A stretch of 64,000 nucleotides of DNA from Desmodesmus armatus (lineage: Eukaryota > Chlorophyta > Chlorophyceae > Sphaeropleales > Scenedesmaceae), in NCBI GenBank assembly GCA_007449985.2, contig VIIQ02000749.1, forward strand, positions 86,264 to 150,263, written 5' to 3'. The translations under genes were made by a program, and so were the position numbers. A model generated the notes under the pieces. The model was not told the DNA's origin, made no database searches, and saw nothing but the letters and a program-made list of their open reading frames with translations. Positions 10,213 through 22,102 of this stretch are shown one piece after another (position 1 is the stretch's first letter; each line of letters opens with the position of its first letter).

Positions 10213-13068
10213 GTTGTCGGCCTGTGGTTGTTCCAGCTGGTTCTGCTGCAGCAGCACCTGTAGCAACACAGCAGCAGGAGGCGAGACACACAAGGGGGTG
10301 GGTGATTGGGTGGGTGTGTCCTGGAGGGTGTTAGGCACTAAGCTTGCTGACAGGCGATACAATCATCATGACAGTCAGAAACAGTTTTGTGAGTGGCGAT
10401 GCTGATGCGGGAATACACACGCAACGGCCCCTGAGAGCACACCCTCACCCACCCACTACAAACGCACCTGCTTGGCCCTACTGGCAGCCATATGCGCCCT
10501 GCAGCTGTTGGCCCCTGCCACCCCTCCAACCTAGCCCCATAGGCACATACTTATATTTTCAAATTACTTCATTCTGTTTTTCAATTTTCTTTTTACCAAT
10601 TTCATAAATCATTATTTTTTATTGATATATCAACAAATTCAATTGCGAGTAAATTCAATAATCAAATATCAAACCAAACAAGCCTGGCAGGCTGTCAGTA
10701 AGCTTAGTGCCTCACTCACATGCCACCACCACCCCAGCGCCCCCTCTCTCAAACCCACACACCTGCTTTGCGGTGCTCAAACAGCTGATGGCTTGCCCCT
10801 GCAGCGGCTGCAGTGGCTGCAGCAGCCCGGCCAGCTGCCATTTGTGCAGCAGCTTGCCGTGCACAGAGAGCATGTGCTGGCTGACGTAGGCGCCACATGG
10901 GCTGCTGGCAGGCAGCCGCTGTTTGAGGGCTGTCAGCGCGTCAAGTAGGGCCTCCATCTGCTGGCGTGCTGAGGCGTCAGCATTGGCTGCCTTAAGCAGT
11001 GTGGCATCCAGCAACACCCGCACACCTGCAAGAAAGTAGAAGACCGCAGCATTGGGGATGTCACAAACTAACCTTGCACGGCATGGCTTCCAGCTTCTCA
11101 AGGTCAAGCACAGACAGGGTGTGAAGTTGGTTCAGTGAGAGTGGGGGTGGGGGGAGTGAGGAAGAGGGGGGTCAGCCGATGGTTGAGGTCTGCGAGTGCG
11201 TCGAGCAGCGCCACCAGCTGCTGGCGTGCGGGCGCAGTCTCGGACTGCGTGGAGCAGGGTGGCATCCAGCAACACCCGCACACCTGCAGGACAAGAAGAA
11301 ACACATAGACCGCAACATGTGACGACACCAATATACATTGCTGGCATTACTTGAAGCTACCCAAGGTCAACTTGACGCACAGGCAGGGGGTGAAATTGGT
11401 ACTCTGAGAGAGGGGGGAGTAGGGGGGGGGGGGGGGGCAGCTGATGGTTGTTGGTCGCAAGTGCGTTGGGCAGGGCTTCAACTGCTGCCGTGCCAAGGCA
11501 TCCGTTGAACCTGAGGCTGCCTGGAGCAGCCCCAAGCTGTGGAGCAGCACAGCCGACGCAACAGGACAACCCTCGCCGTGTGAAGGACTCACGCACAGTG
11601 GGGGGGGGGGGGGGGATAAAGTGAGAGGAAGAGTGTCAGGGAGGGTCGGCAGAAGTAGGGGCTGCTTGATGTCTATAGGATGCCAAGCAAAGCGACCAAT
11701 TGCTGCCGTGTGAGGCCACTCTTGGTGCATATCCTTGACAATTCGACAAATGTCCCATGCGTCCTCTCTCCCCCACCCATATAAAAACCTACCTCCCCCG
11801 AAGTAGAGCCAGCGGGGTGCAGTGCCCCAGTCCGCGTCACTCAGCTGTCCCCTCCTGCTGTGCAGCAGGTGCAGGAAGGCGGCCTCCACCACCACCACCC
11901 CAGACACCAAGTAGTCTGCGTATCGAATCACCCCATCCACACCCACTGCTGCAGACACCACCAGCAGGTTCACCTGCAGCAGCAGCAGCAGCAGCAGCAT
12001 ATCAGCAGCAACAGCCAGTGAAAAAATGAGCACACGGGTGGAGACACAGGCAACAGCAGCCCCCCCCCCCCCCCCCTCTCTGCCACAGGCCCATACTTAT
12101 CGCCTTCTGCTGTACATATAACACTGCCCTCTGTGAGCTCCCCCCCCCCCCCCCCACCCCTTCTGCCTCCCTGCCTCTACACTGCCCCTTCCCTTCCCGT
12201 CTTAGCCTTCTCTGCGGCCTCACCTGGTCGGGTGGTGGCACCGAGACACCTTTAGCATCCCACTTGATTGTGGCCCCTTGAGCCACCAGCCAGTCCAAGC
12301 ACGGCTGCAACTGCACAGCAGCAACATAACACGACACAGTGCAGTACAAGAGGGTTAGTGCAGTACAACCGGGGTAGTGCGCACATGCACTGCTCTCCTG
12401 GCAGGAGAGGAAACAAACCAGCAGCAGCAGCAGCCGCATTGGCGCCACAAGTCGCATACGTTCATTTGACAGCAGTATGGGAAGAAGGATGTTCGTGCAG
12501 CCCTGGATGGTCTGCTCAGATTGAATCCCGCCGAGTGGGACTCGTGTAGAAGTTGAACTACGCATGCAGTCAAACTGCCTTGGGTCACTCCATCGCGGAC
12601 CTGAGTCCATCGGCAGCTTTGGGCCCCTCACAATCTTGACAGCTGGACCACCCCACAAGAACAAAACGTATACAAAACTGATGCACCCACGCACACACAC
12701 ATGTTCTCTGTCCAAATACCTCTGGGGGTAGTGCTTTGAAGGAGGTGGGGTCCATCAGCACCTTGAGCCCCCTCACTCCCTTGGCAGTCAGCAGCTGAGC
12801 CAGGTCAGACACAGTCGGCATCAGCACCCCTGGTGCAGCACCCCCCTTCAGCAGCTTCAGCAGCGGCGGCTGCTGCTGCTGCTGCTGCTGCCGCTGCTGG
12901 TGGTGCTGGGGTTGATGATGTGGAAGGGGGTGTGGCTGTGCTGGCCTGCTGCCTGCGTTGGCAGGGACGTAACCATACAGCCTGCCTGCTGCTGGTGCTG
13001 CTGGGGCATAACCACCTCCTCCTGCTGCTGCTGCTGCTGCTGCTGCTGGAACGTACCCACCCCCCGCC

Positions 13069-13100
<32 letters not shown>

Positions 13101-14400
13101 GACATACCCACCCCCTCCTGCTGGCACATACCCACCACCGTAACTGTACCCCTCACCCACTGGCACATAGCCACCACCACTACCACCACCACCGGCGGCT
13201 GCTGCTGCTGAGACGTATCCCCCACCTGCTGCTGCCACTGCTGGGACGTACCCCCCACCACCACCTGCTGCTGCTGCTGCCGCTGGGACATACCCACCCC
13301 CTGCTGCTGCTGCATCCAACGGACTGTAAGGCTCTTCATTCGCTGTGGGGCTGTACAGCACACGGTCATCAGCAGTGGGGCTGTAAGGGGCAAACATAGG
13401 GCCGCTGTGCCGGCGCTCCGCCACGTACCCATATCCAGAACCACGCCCCCTCTGCTGACCAGGGCTGTAGAGGCCATCATACCCACCACCTGCTGCTGCT
13501 GCTGCTGCTGCTGCTGGATAGACCCCAGCCCCATCATCGGAGCTGGACCGGGGGTCTCGCAGGTTGGACCCTTCTGGATCAGGGTGCTCCTGGCCTGTGA
13601 GATAGGACCCACTGTCCTCCTCTTCACTGCTGCCGCCACCACCACCACCAGCAGCAGCAGCAGCAGCAGCGAATGCTGATGGGAGCTCTGCCTGCTGCTG
13701 AGGCTCATTCCCTCCCGCTGCACCTGCTGCAGCTGCTGCTGCTGCCCCTGCTGCTGCTGCTTCCTTTGTTGCCCCTGCGCCCTCTCCCATGGCTGCTGCT
13801 GCTGCCAGCTCTGCTGGTGACATGTTGTCATCTGCAGGGGCTGGCAGCGGCTGAGCCGTGTCGCCCACGTCGACAGGGATGCAAGGTTGCTTCTGCAGCA
13901 TGGCAAGCACACAACACGGTATCAGCACAGCACAGCAAAACCCGTACTTTAGTACAGCACACTTTGCTCATGATGGTGTAATCCAAAGCACACCGCAGCA
14001 CACCACAGCATATCAAGTGCTGCGGGATGCAGCCAACAACAGGGGTACACTCAGTGACGACAGTAACAGGTCCACGCTGAACATCAATGAACCTTGCCGC
14101 CATCCTGTTGATCCCAACACGTAACAGTCACACTGACGGTAACAGTAACAGCCAAAATGGCAGTAAAAGCAACGGAACAGACAGCAGCAGTGTCTCACCG
14201 GCAGCAGTGCTCCAATGCTGTTGACCATGCCGAGGAAGTCAAAACCTTGCTTTTGCTTCTTGGCTGGCTTGGCAGCAGCCCTCCTGGCACCACCAGAGCC
14301 TGGGCACATGAAAAGCAGCAGCAGCAGGAACATACTAGACCAGTGCACATAACTCGACAGAAATGCATGATTTTTTGTCCAGCATGACGATGGCCAAATT

Positions 14401-14464
<64 letters not shown>

Positions 14465-15416
14465 GATGGGATGCATTGGCAGGCTGCATTCAGCGCCCCC
14501 TCCCCCTCCCCCCTTCTCGCACATGCATGACTGAAGTTGCACGCAACTGCATTCAGTGTACCTCTCTGTTGACACACATCCCCCCCCCCTCCATTCCCCC
14601 ATCCATCCCCCCACCCCTCTCCTACCCCCACCCCCACCCCCACTCCATGCCGACCTGCCCACCTGCAGGGGGACCAGAGCCCGCAGGCTGGCCTGCCTGT
14701 CGCCCTCCAGCCCAGTGGGAGCCAGGCAGACCACACAGCCTCTTCGCCTGCTGCTGGGGCTTGCCTGCAACTCCTGGTGCAGCTGCAGCTGCTGGTGCAG
14801 GCTTAGCCCCGGCACCCCTGGGCTGGCTGCGTCCCTGGGCGGCCCCTGCCGGCCGTGGGCCTTGCTGCCGCCTGTTGCCGCCTCCTGCTGCTGCTGCAGC
14901 AGGCCGCCCCTTGGCTGTGGCATCAACGCCTTGCTTGCGCCGCTGCTGCTGCAGCTCCTGTTGGCGCTGCTTCTCCTGCCGCCGCTGCTCCTGCAAGTGC
15001 TGCTGCTGCTCCTGCATCTGCAGGAATTTGGGGTACGACCGTTTGTGCGACTGTCTCAGCACAGCAGCTGCCTGCGCTGCAGGAGACAGCCCATGCAAGG
15101 GCCCTCCAGGCGCGCAGCAGGAGTGAATCCTGCAGGAAACTCCTGCACCTTGTGCTGAGCCCGCATGTGCATGCGCATGCGCCTGCGCAGGCTTGGGTGC
15201 AGGACAGTTGCTGGCGTGCTGGCCTGAGTTGCTGCCCGCTGGGGCTGCGCCATCTGCATATGCAGAGTCTAGGTCTCCTGCGCTGTCTGCGCGTGCTGGC
15301 GCTGGTGCTGGTGCTGATGTCTGTGGAGGCAGACGCTGCTGTGGCGCGTGCCTCTTGGGTGAGGGCTGCTGCTGGGTGTCCAATGGTCGTTTCCTGCTGG
15401 TAGGGACTGCATCCAT
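9910..15416 (-). CDS. BRCT-domain nuclear-type protein with GGGYVPA repeats
   Basis: Seven exons agree in phase and give 968 residues: 15416-14663, 14299-14199, 13892-12720, 12310-12224, 11973-11793, 11025-10763 and 10257-9910 (stop 9910-9912). The N-terminus has NLS-like SRKRPLDTQQQPSPKRH and a second basic patch KPAKKQKQG. Exon 3 has about ten GGGYVPA/poly-Ala units and YSPTA motifs. Residues about 660-765 (end of exon 3 to exon 5) read as a BRCT fold: GLKVLMDPTSF, helix with LDWLVAQGATI, VNLLVVSA, then IRYADYLVSGVVVVEAAFL. BRCT domains bind phosphoproteins in DNA repair and checkpoint complexes; that role here is inference. The C-terminal 115 residues are unrecognised. Introns hold CTG and G/C runs and degenerate copies of exon 6. 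Confidence 0.78.
11176..11600 (-). pseudogene. two degenerate copies of exon 6 of the BRCT gene
   Basis: About 11176-11290 repeats the start of exon 6 with its acceptor (VRVLLDATLL recognisable, then frameshifted). About 11440-11600 is an older copy (LARQQL and flanking residues recognisable). Both lie between exon 5 and the intact exon 6 and are preceded, in the sense direction, by C-runs. Confidence 0.65.
14400..14461. repeat. (GCA)20 microsatellite in intron 1
   Basis: Uninterrupted GCA units, CTG in the sense of the host gene, about 100 bp upstream of the exon 2 acceptor at 14299. Confidence 0.95.
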
Positions 15417-16545
15417 GTTCTGCGCTGACCTGGCTGTGCGGGCTTGTGCTGGCCTGCGGCTGATGTGCAGGTTTTTTGTGTCACAAACGATACCGCTGCA
15501 CGACAGGGTGCACACATGATGACAGCATCAGCACACTTGCTGTCAGTTTTGCTCCAGGCGTGCCAGGTTGGACAGAAGTAGAACAGGCATGCAGTATCAT
15601 GCACTTGGGACCAAACTTCATAAGCTGCAAACTGGAAGCAGTTGACCCTGCAGGGCAGTGCGGGCAATGATTGCATGTTGCTGTGCTGTTACTGCATCCC
15701 ACCTGCTGTCTTCTGCCTTCAGCACATAGAAGCCGCTGCAGGCTGCGTCAAGACGTCCACTAACGACCCAGACGCAATCCGCATCAAAATGAGCTTGCAA
15801 ACAGGGCAGACGTGCACAGGTTTGACACGGTCAGCACCTCATCAAGTCGCGAGTGCAGTCGGAAGAAGTGCTCAAATTCAGGCTTGGACGTGTAAGCAAA
15901 GATACTAATGGGGGCAACATAGCTTTCTCAATCGTCGTGATACTGTACGGATACCATAACAGTTTCAGTTCGGCCCTGGTCCCCACCCCCCCTCCCCACA
16001 GTGGGTGACCTGTCAGGCAGTGCCCCCTGCTTTGGAAGGACGCTGACAGCGCTGCCAACTTTGTGACATGCAATTTACCCTTGGTGGACAACCACAACAC
16101 ACCATCAACATATACAGCATAGCACAGCACACGTGTCCCGTGCAGTACACCCCCAACTCAGAGTGGCTTTCTGCGTCCTGACTGCACAGCAGCGTTGACA
16201 CTCACTGAAAAATCTCAACAAATCGCTCAAATGCAGAATCATCTGCCAAAGTTATCGGCATGCAAAAACAAAGTGCTGCTCGCAGGCCTTTACGGCCAAA
16301 GCTGTGCCTTGTGTGTTCCCACCAGCACAGTGTTCATTCTGCATCCTGCGTACTGCTGCTGCTGCCACCAGCACCACCTCTGCCTTGCCACCAGCAAACC
16401 AAAAGCATCAGCTCTGCCGCATATGGTCCGGCCATGCAGTGCATGACCGGGCGGCGCCCAGTACAGTGCAACGGTTTCATTTACTCAAGTGACGCAAAAC
16501 AGTAGCGCACACAACGGCCTACAGCTCGTCAGTTGACAACACAGC
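15417..16545. other. intergenic region
   Basis: Between the 5' end of the BRCT gene and the 3' end of the UGT gene, both on the minus strand. Short open frames here have no recognisable content. I see no RNA gene or repeat beyond short GCA-rich stretches. Confidence 0.5.
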
Positions 16546-19500
16546 TCAAAGCTCATCCTGAGCACTGCTACGCATGCTGTCCTCTCCAAGTGACCCAGCA
16601 GCGGGATGCACAAAACGATCCTGCATCTGGCGTGGTGCCACTGCGGCCAGCAGCACTTCAGCCTCATCTGCCGCCCGCTGCACGGGTGTGCGGAAGGAGT
16701 AGTACAGCTGCATCTGTGCTGACACCCTGGCAGCAGCCTCTCTGTACCTTGGCGCCCGCATCACCTGCAGGCACACCAACCAACAATGGTTCTCACCGTG
16801 AGATGTTGAACCCTGACAACTGGCAACATACTCAGTTGCGGCGCACTGCTGTTGTGTGCGTTCTGGACCCGCAGCACCTGCAGGCACACCAGCCAACGTA
16901 AGGTGCTCATCAACACTGGCTCCACCTGGCAACATACTCAGCATGCGGCACAGCCAGTGCTACAGGCTGTACTTTGCGTGAATTGCTTGCTGTTGGCCCT
17001 GCATCTCCATAGCTCGCCCATCCGCCTCTGTACAACCAAGTCCCTCAGCGCATTCCGCCCACAGGGCATGCCTGCCCTCTCCCCTGTCCTGTACGTCACC
17101 GCCTGTTGACACACCTTCCCCAGGGGCAAGGAGATCAAGTTAGCTCAAAGCCTGGTCACCATGTCCATGAAAATTCCCCCCTCCCTCCTCCTCAAAACCT
17201 TGCAAACACCTGTGACCCCGTCATGTAGGCCACCGCCTGCTGACACATCCTCCCCAGGGGGCAAGGAGACCAAGTTAGCTTAAAGCCAGGCCGCCATGTC
17301 CATGACATGTTCACCCCCCGCCCCCTTCCTCAAAACCGTGTAAACACCTGTGACCCGGGCACAAAAGGCCAGGGCACAGTGAGCCCCCCATGACAAGTTG
17401 CACACAGCAGCAGCACTGCAGTCGCCAGTCCTCACCTGCAAAATCAACTCCCTCGACGCCTTGCGCTCATATCACATGCTTTTGTTCCTCCCCGTCCTGT
17501 ACGCCACCGCCTGTTGGCACATCTCCCCCATGCCCAGAGACACCAGGCTCAGGCCGTTGGCTGCCTGCTCTGCAAGTCCTCCTGACAACCTCACACGCAC
17601 CTGAACCCCCTGCCTGTGCAATGCAAGCCCCTATGACTAATATTGCACTCAGCAGCAGCACTGCAGCCGCCTGGCCTCACCTGTAGTATCAAGTCTCTCA
17701 ACGCCTTGCGCTCAAATCGCATGCTTTTGTTCCTCCCTGTCCTGTACGCCACCGCCTGTGGGCACATCTCCCCAATGCCCAGAGACACCAGGCTGAGGCC
17801 ATTTGCCGCCTGTTCAAACTGGAAGGGCACCCCAATGGTGGGCACGCCATGGAAGGCTGCCTCCATCTTGGAGTGGATGCCGAAATGTGTGATGAACAAC
17901 TTGGTGTGGGGGTGGCCTGCAGGTGGCAACATGAGATGATGACGCATCTGAGGAATTGCATGCGCTTGCCAGCAGGGTTGCTGAGTGTGGTGTGTCCCTG
18001 GTGACATAATCATTTTTCTTACCAGGGGGGCGACATAATCATTGACCTTGGTGTGCTGATGTCCTGCAGGATGCAGCAGCCTGGGACACTCGAACATCCT
18101 GCACTATTTGGCAAACTCTCAAGCTGGAGAAGCCAACCCCTTCTCTAGCTGGCGTGTGCCACCATGCACTGACACCAGTCCGCCACTCAATATGCCCACT
18201 GTGTCTCTCCTTGAGACCCACTCCATGTGGAGCCAAGAGTCATGTCTTGCTGCCGCACACCTTTAACACCGGCGGTAAGGCCTGGCTCACCTAAGACGTC
18301 GTTGTAATCCACCCACGGCACCACCTTCACATTTGGCCCTAGTGGCAGCTGGTCCAATGTGACACCATCAGGCAGGTTGGAGGGGCTCAGCGGCCACAAA
18401 ACCCTGTTGAATGCAACACATGGCATCCCTTGAATTGTCACTCCAGGTGGTGTGCATTTTTATGCCGTGCCAAGTTGGCACTCCTGAACTGCCCCTGAAA
18501 CCACACCATGCTGGTGCACGCACACCTTTGTGCGCTACAAGCCAGGGACATTTCTCTACCAGTCATGTGTCCATCAAAAGGGCTAATCATACATGCAATG
18601 CAACCACCACTCCACTGCTGACGAGCCTGATTCAGTGCTTGGCTGTTGCAAGCGTGCGACAATAACAAACATCATGATGTTGCATGTGATCACCTCGTAG
18701 GTGCCAAGGCAGTGAAGGCTGCTGCAAGCTCTTCAAAGTCAGTGCGGTCCAGGGCGTTGCCAAACACACCAGTAGAGCCAAACCCCACCAGCACCACTCC
18801 TGATTCAGGGGGCGCTTCTTGCAGGAAGGTCCAGATGTCAGGGGATGCTGCCTGCTGCTCGGCAGGGGGGCGGGCGGGGCGGGGAGACACGGGGCCAAGC
18901 ATCACCTGGCCTGTGCAGCAGCAGCAGCAGTGGCGACAGTGGTGGTGGCGGTGGCGGTGGCGGCGGCCGCAGAAGCAGCAGTGGACGCGGCGGCAGCAGC
19001 AGCGGCAGCAGCATTGGCAGTGGTGGTGGTGGCAGAGGCAGCAGCGGCAGGAGAAGCAGTAGCCACAGTGCAAGCCAACAGCACATGTTGGAACCCAAGT
19101 TGAAGCCTGGGCCGCAGTGGTAAGAATTTCAGTTGTTCCTGTGACAAGGGCTGCGCTCATCTATGCCAGGTCTACGGTTTGGTTCAGGGTCTGGGGTAGG
19201 ATTTGAGTTGGGGTTTGGATTAGGGTTTGGGTAAGGGTTTGGAGACTGGAAAAGGTGACATGAAGGAGGTTGAGAAAGGACTGCCATTGTTGCAATCACG
19301 GTTTGTGTTGGTTTCCCTTACATATGTCAGAGTGACAAGCCTCTGGCTCCCTTGTGGGTTGCACGGCTTTGCTGTGCCCAATTTCTGTAACTGTATACTA
19401 CATGCCTGAGTCTCACCTGGTGGGAGTGGCTGGGGGCTTTCCAGTATAAAGTTTGTCATTTTGAGCAGCAGAGTGGGGTGGCAGTGGCCTGGCACATCCC

Positions 19501-19554
19501 AGAAAGGGGTCAGCTGATGCCGGACCCTGCAACACAGCCAGAACAGGCAGTGTT

Positions 19555-19621
<67 letters not shown>

Positions 19622-21415
19622 GCGGCGGCGGCGGCGGCGGCAGCCAACAGATGTGTCTCATCATGGCAGCCTTGTGATGTGCATAACATCAACACCTGGT
19701 ACCGAAGCATGCCATGCTGAGGCGCCAACTGACAAACTTAGAAGGCAGCCCACTTGCTGGCGCTTGAATGGGGTAACCCTCGAGGGACACACTCGATCCT
19801 TATGGCCACACTCATTTTGAACGCTGTTGCATTTTATATCACACTCATTGTGAGCGGTGTAAGCCATCAAGTGGATCTAGATGTACATGCTCAAACTATC
19901 GCAAGTGACTTGAGTGATGTGACAATCACCTGAAGCTTGCCCAGCCTGGGTCAGTCAGCTTGGGCAGCAGTCTAAGGCCAATTGACTTCAGCACGAACAC
20001 AAACCTGTACGGGGGGGGGGGGGGGAGTAACAGGCAGGGGTGGGGCGAGGGGGGAGGGGGCAGTATCTGTGAATGGTGGTGGGTTGGGTCTAAAGGGGAC
20101 AGGATGGCGCGGGGCTGGCGATTCCATAGGTCCTGGATGACCAGATTTCAAATAACCGGGTTACATTGGTGGGGTTTGACTGTATACGCAGATGCCTATA
20201 AGGCCCGGTCAGCAAGTGACCAAAGAGGTTAACCTGACAACAGCTAACATGACAGCGTACAAGCGACCGCCGCGCTGCATAACAGGCATACAGGCGCAGT
20301 GCATTGACAATGAAGCACTGCTAATACAGAGTGCATTGTGTAGCCACATACATGTTGGTGAGGTAGCCCCTCCATGTCTGTAGGTCAGCCTTGGTCAGGC
20401 CTGAACCAAGCTGCAGGGTGAGGGTGGGGGGCATGGACGAACAGGCCAACAGGAAGAATGGTTAGCAACTATGACTGTGGAAAGACATCAAGATCTGCAA
20501 CATGCCTTCCCCCCTGCAGACGTGAACCCCTCTTCCTCCCCCCCCCCTCTCATTGCTGGCAGACACTCAAGTGTCACCTGGAGAAACCTCAGCTGAAAGC
20601 TGCGTCCATCGTGCCGTGCCACCCCCCCCCCCTCCAATGCCCCCCAATCCCCGCCCTGAACAACCCCCCCCCCAAACCCCACCCCACCCCCAAACCCCCA
20701 CACCTGTGGTGTGTTGAGGGGTGACATGACGATGGGGTTCCCGTCCACCACAATGAGTGGTACCCCCAGCAGGTGGGCCACAGCACAGCCACAGCTGTCG
20801 GAGTGGAAGGGCAATGCAAATGTCAGCACTGCTGCTGCACCAGACTCTTGCAGCACCTGTTGACAAGAAAGTGGGCGGGGGGGGGGGGGGGTGACTCAGG
20901 GTGATGTGAGGCGCGCACAGGGGCCGGGGGGGGGGGGGGGGCGCTTCATGTTGCTGCTGGTGACAGGCTGGCGGGCTAGTTGATTCAACAATCATAGCTG
21001 GTGTACAGCAGGGACGTCCCCTCCAGGCCACAGCACACCCTGCCACCTCCAGGACACACACACACACATGGTTGTATATTGCTTTGATTTCTCCCCGTCC
21101 TTCCAGTGTCCCTTGCTGCGGGGCCTTACACTCAGATTTACGAATGGAGATGCTCTAGTGCCCTTGACATCAAGCCTGGTTGCAGACATGGCTTCACAGG
21201 GGTTTGCTTTTGTTCAATCCCACTGCCTACACATACCTTGACAGCAGTAGCATTGGTGAACAGGGCTTCACAGGGTTTGAACATCGCTTGCTGGAGCATC
21301 CCCAGTATCGTGAGGGGAGACAGCCGCCCCATGTCTTCAAGGCTGGCACTCTTGTGAAACTCCTCTTTCAAACTGTGGAAGGGTGCCTGGAACGTGACAA
21401 AGGTGAAGTTACCGC

Positions 21416-21474
<59 letters not shown>

Positions 21475-22030
21475 TTGTTGCTGCTTGTGTGGGTGAGTTG
21501 GTGGCGGGCGGCTGCTTGCTCCATGTAGGTAGTATGGGAATCGGCTGATGTGATGTACACGTGGTGGCCCCTACGCAGCACAGGTGATGGAGTGTGCCAA
21601 CGCATGAGTGTGTGGGGGAATGTGGGGGGGGGGGGGGGGCCTGGAGGGCTGCTGACTTTTTCATAGGTTTCACAGCAAGGCCACTATGTGTGGACGCAAT
21701 TGCAGCAGCACAAGGTTTGGAAGGCCGCTGGCTGCACACTGAGTCAAAAACCAGGGGACCTCCTGAGACTGCAGGTTCTTGCAGGCCGCCAGGGGTGATG
21801 GTCAGTCCCCTATGTGTGTAGACGCAAAACTTGATACATGCTAGGTTTTTGAACACCTGGGAGTTTGCAACCCACCTACGTTTCAGCTCTCCTGCTACTG
21901 CCAGGACGTCCATGCCTGGGGAGAAGCCCTTCACAGGGGGCACTGCTACAAACACATGCCCCTGTGCTGATGAGGCTAGCCATATGTTGATCAATATACC
22001 AACAAGCATGCAAACTGAGAGGAAACGCAT
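16546..22030 (-). CDS. UDP-glycosyltransferase (GT1 family), ER-luminal type
   Basis: Nine exons in consistent phase give 531 residues: 22030-21876, 21570-21237, 20856-20704, 20410-20352, 19526-19417, 18910-18694, 18403-18291, 17916-17681, 16764-16546. It should transfer a sugar from a UDP-sugar to a small acceptor. N-terminal signal peptide (1-23), then GELKRRGHHVYITSAD as in UGTs. The C-terminal donor-binding half is clear: VVLVGFGSTG, LGPNVKVVPWVDYNDVLGHP, then THFGIHS...EA...GVP (about 390-406). No membrane anchor is visible; the chain ends in QDEL, which resembles a K/HDEL signal, so a soluble ER-luminal enzyme is likely. Where animal UGTs have the catalytic His (SHW), this has SPG (Pro38). 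Exon 2 carries a poly-Ser run. Substrate unknown. Confidence 0.92.
17000..17600 (-). pseudogene. three degenerate partial copies of UGT exon 8
   Basis: The 3' half of exon 8 (sense ...AVAYRTG..., with ERKALRDLILQ before the donor) recurs at about 17441-17580, 17219-17290 and 17000-17140, all inside intron 8. The nearest copy keeps AVAYRTGRNKSM and a donor but has a stop; the farthest keeps QQAVTYRTG and NALRDLVVQ. A small copy of the exon's 5' end (HQHTK) lies at 18040-18080. Confidence 0.75.
19205..19243. repeat. telomere-like GGGTTT-rich stretch in UGT intron 5
   Basis: A run of degenerate units such as GGGTTTGGATTAGGGTTTGG. It resembles plant/algal TTTAGGG telomere repeats. Similar short tracts occur at 5356-5370 and 33847-33862. 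Confidence 0.5.
19555..19642. repeat. (AGC)n(GGC)n microsatellite before a UGT acceptor
   Basis: About 22 AGC units followed by seven GGC units. In the sense of the UGT gene this is a (CTG)n tract ending some 30 bp before the exon 5 acceptor at 19526. Confidence 0.95.
21418..21471. repeat. (CTG)n coding poly-Ser run in UGT exon 2
   Basis: About 18 trinucleotide units, read as AGC (Ser) on the minus strand, inserted between the N-terminal UGT strands. Length variation here would change only the Ser run. Confidence 0.9.
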
Positions 22031-22094
22031 CGTGGATGTGACAAGAGCACTGCTGGGTGTGAACAAAGTTGTGCAGGATAGTTTAATCAAGCAA

Positions 22095-22101
22095 CTATAT
22101 A
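22095..22101 (-). promoter_or_regulatory. TATA-like box of the UGT gene
   Basis: Minus strand reads TATATAG about 65 bp before the UGT start codon at 22030. Confidence 0.4.
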
Positions 22102-22102
22102 A

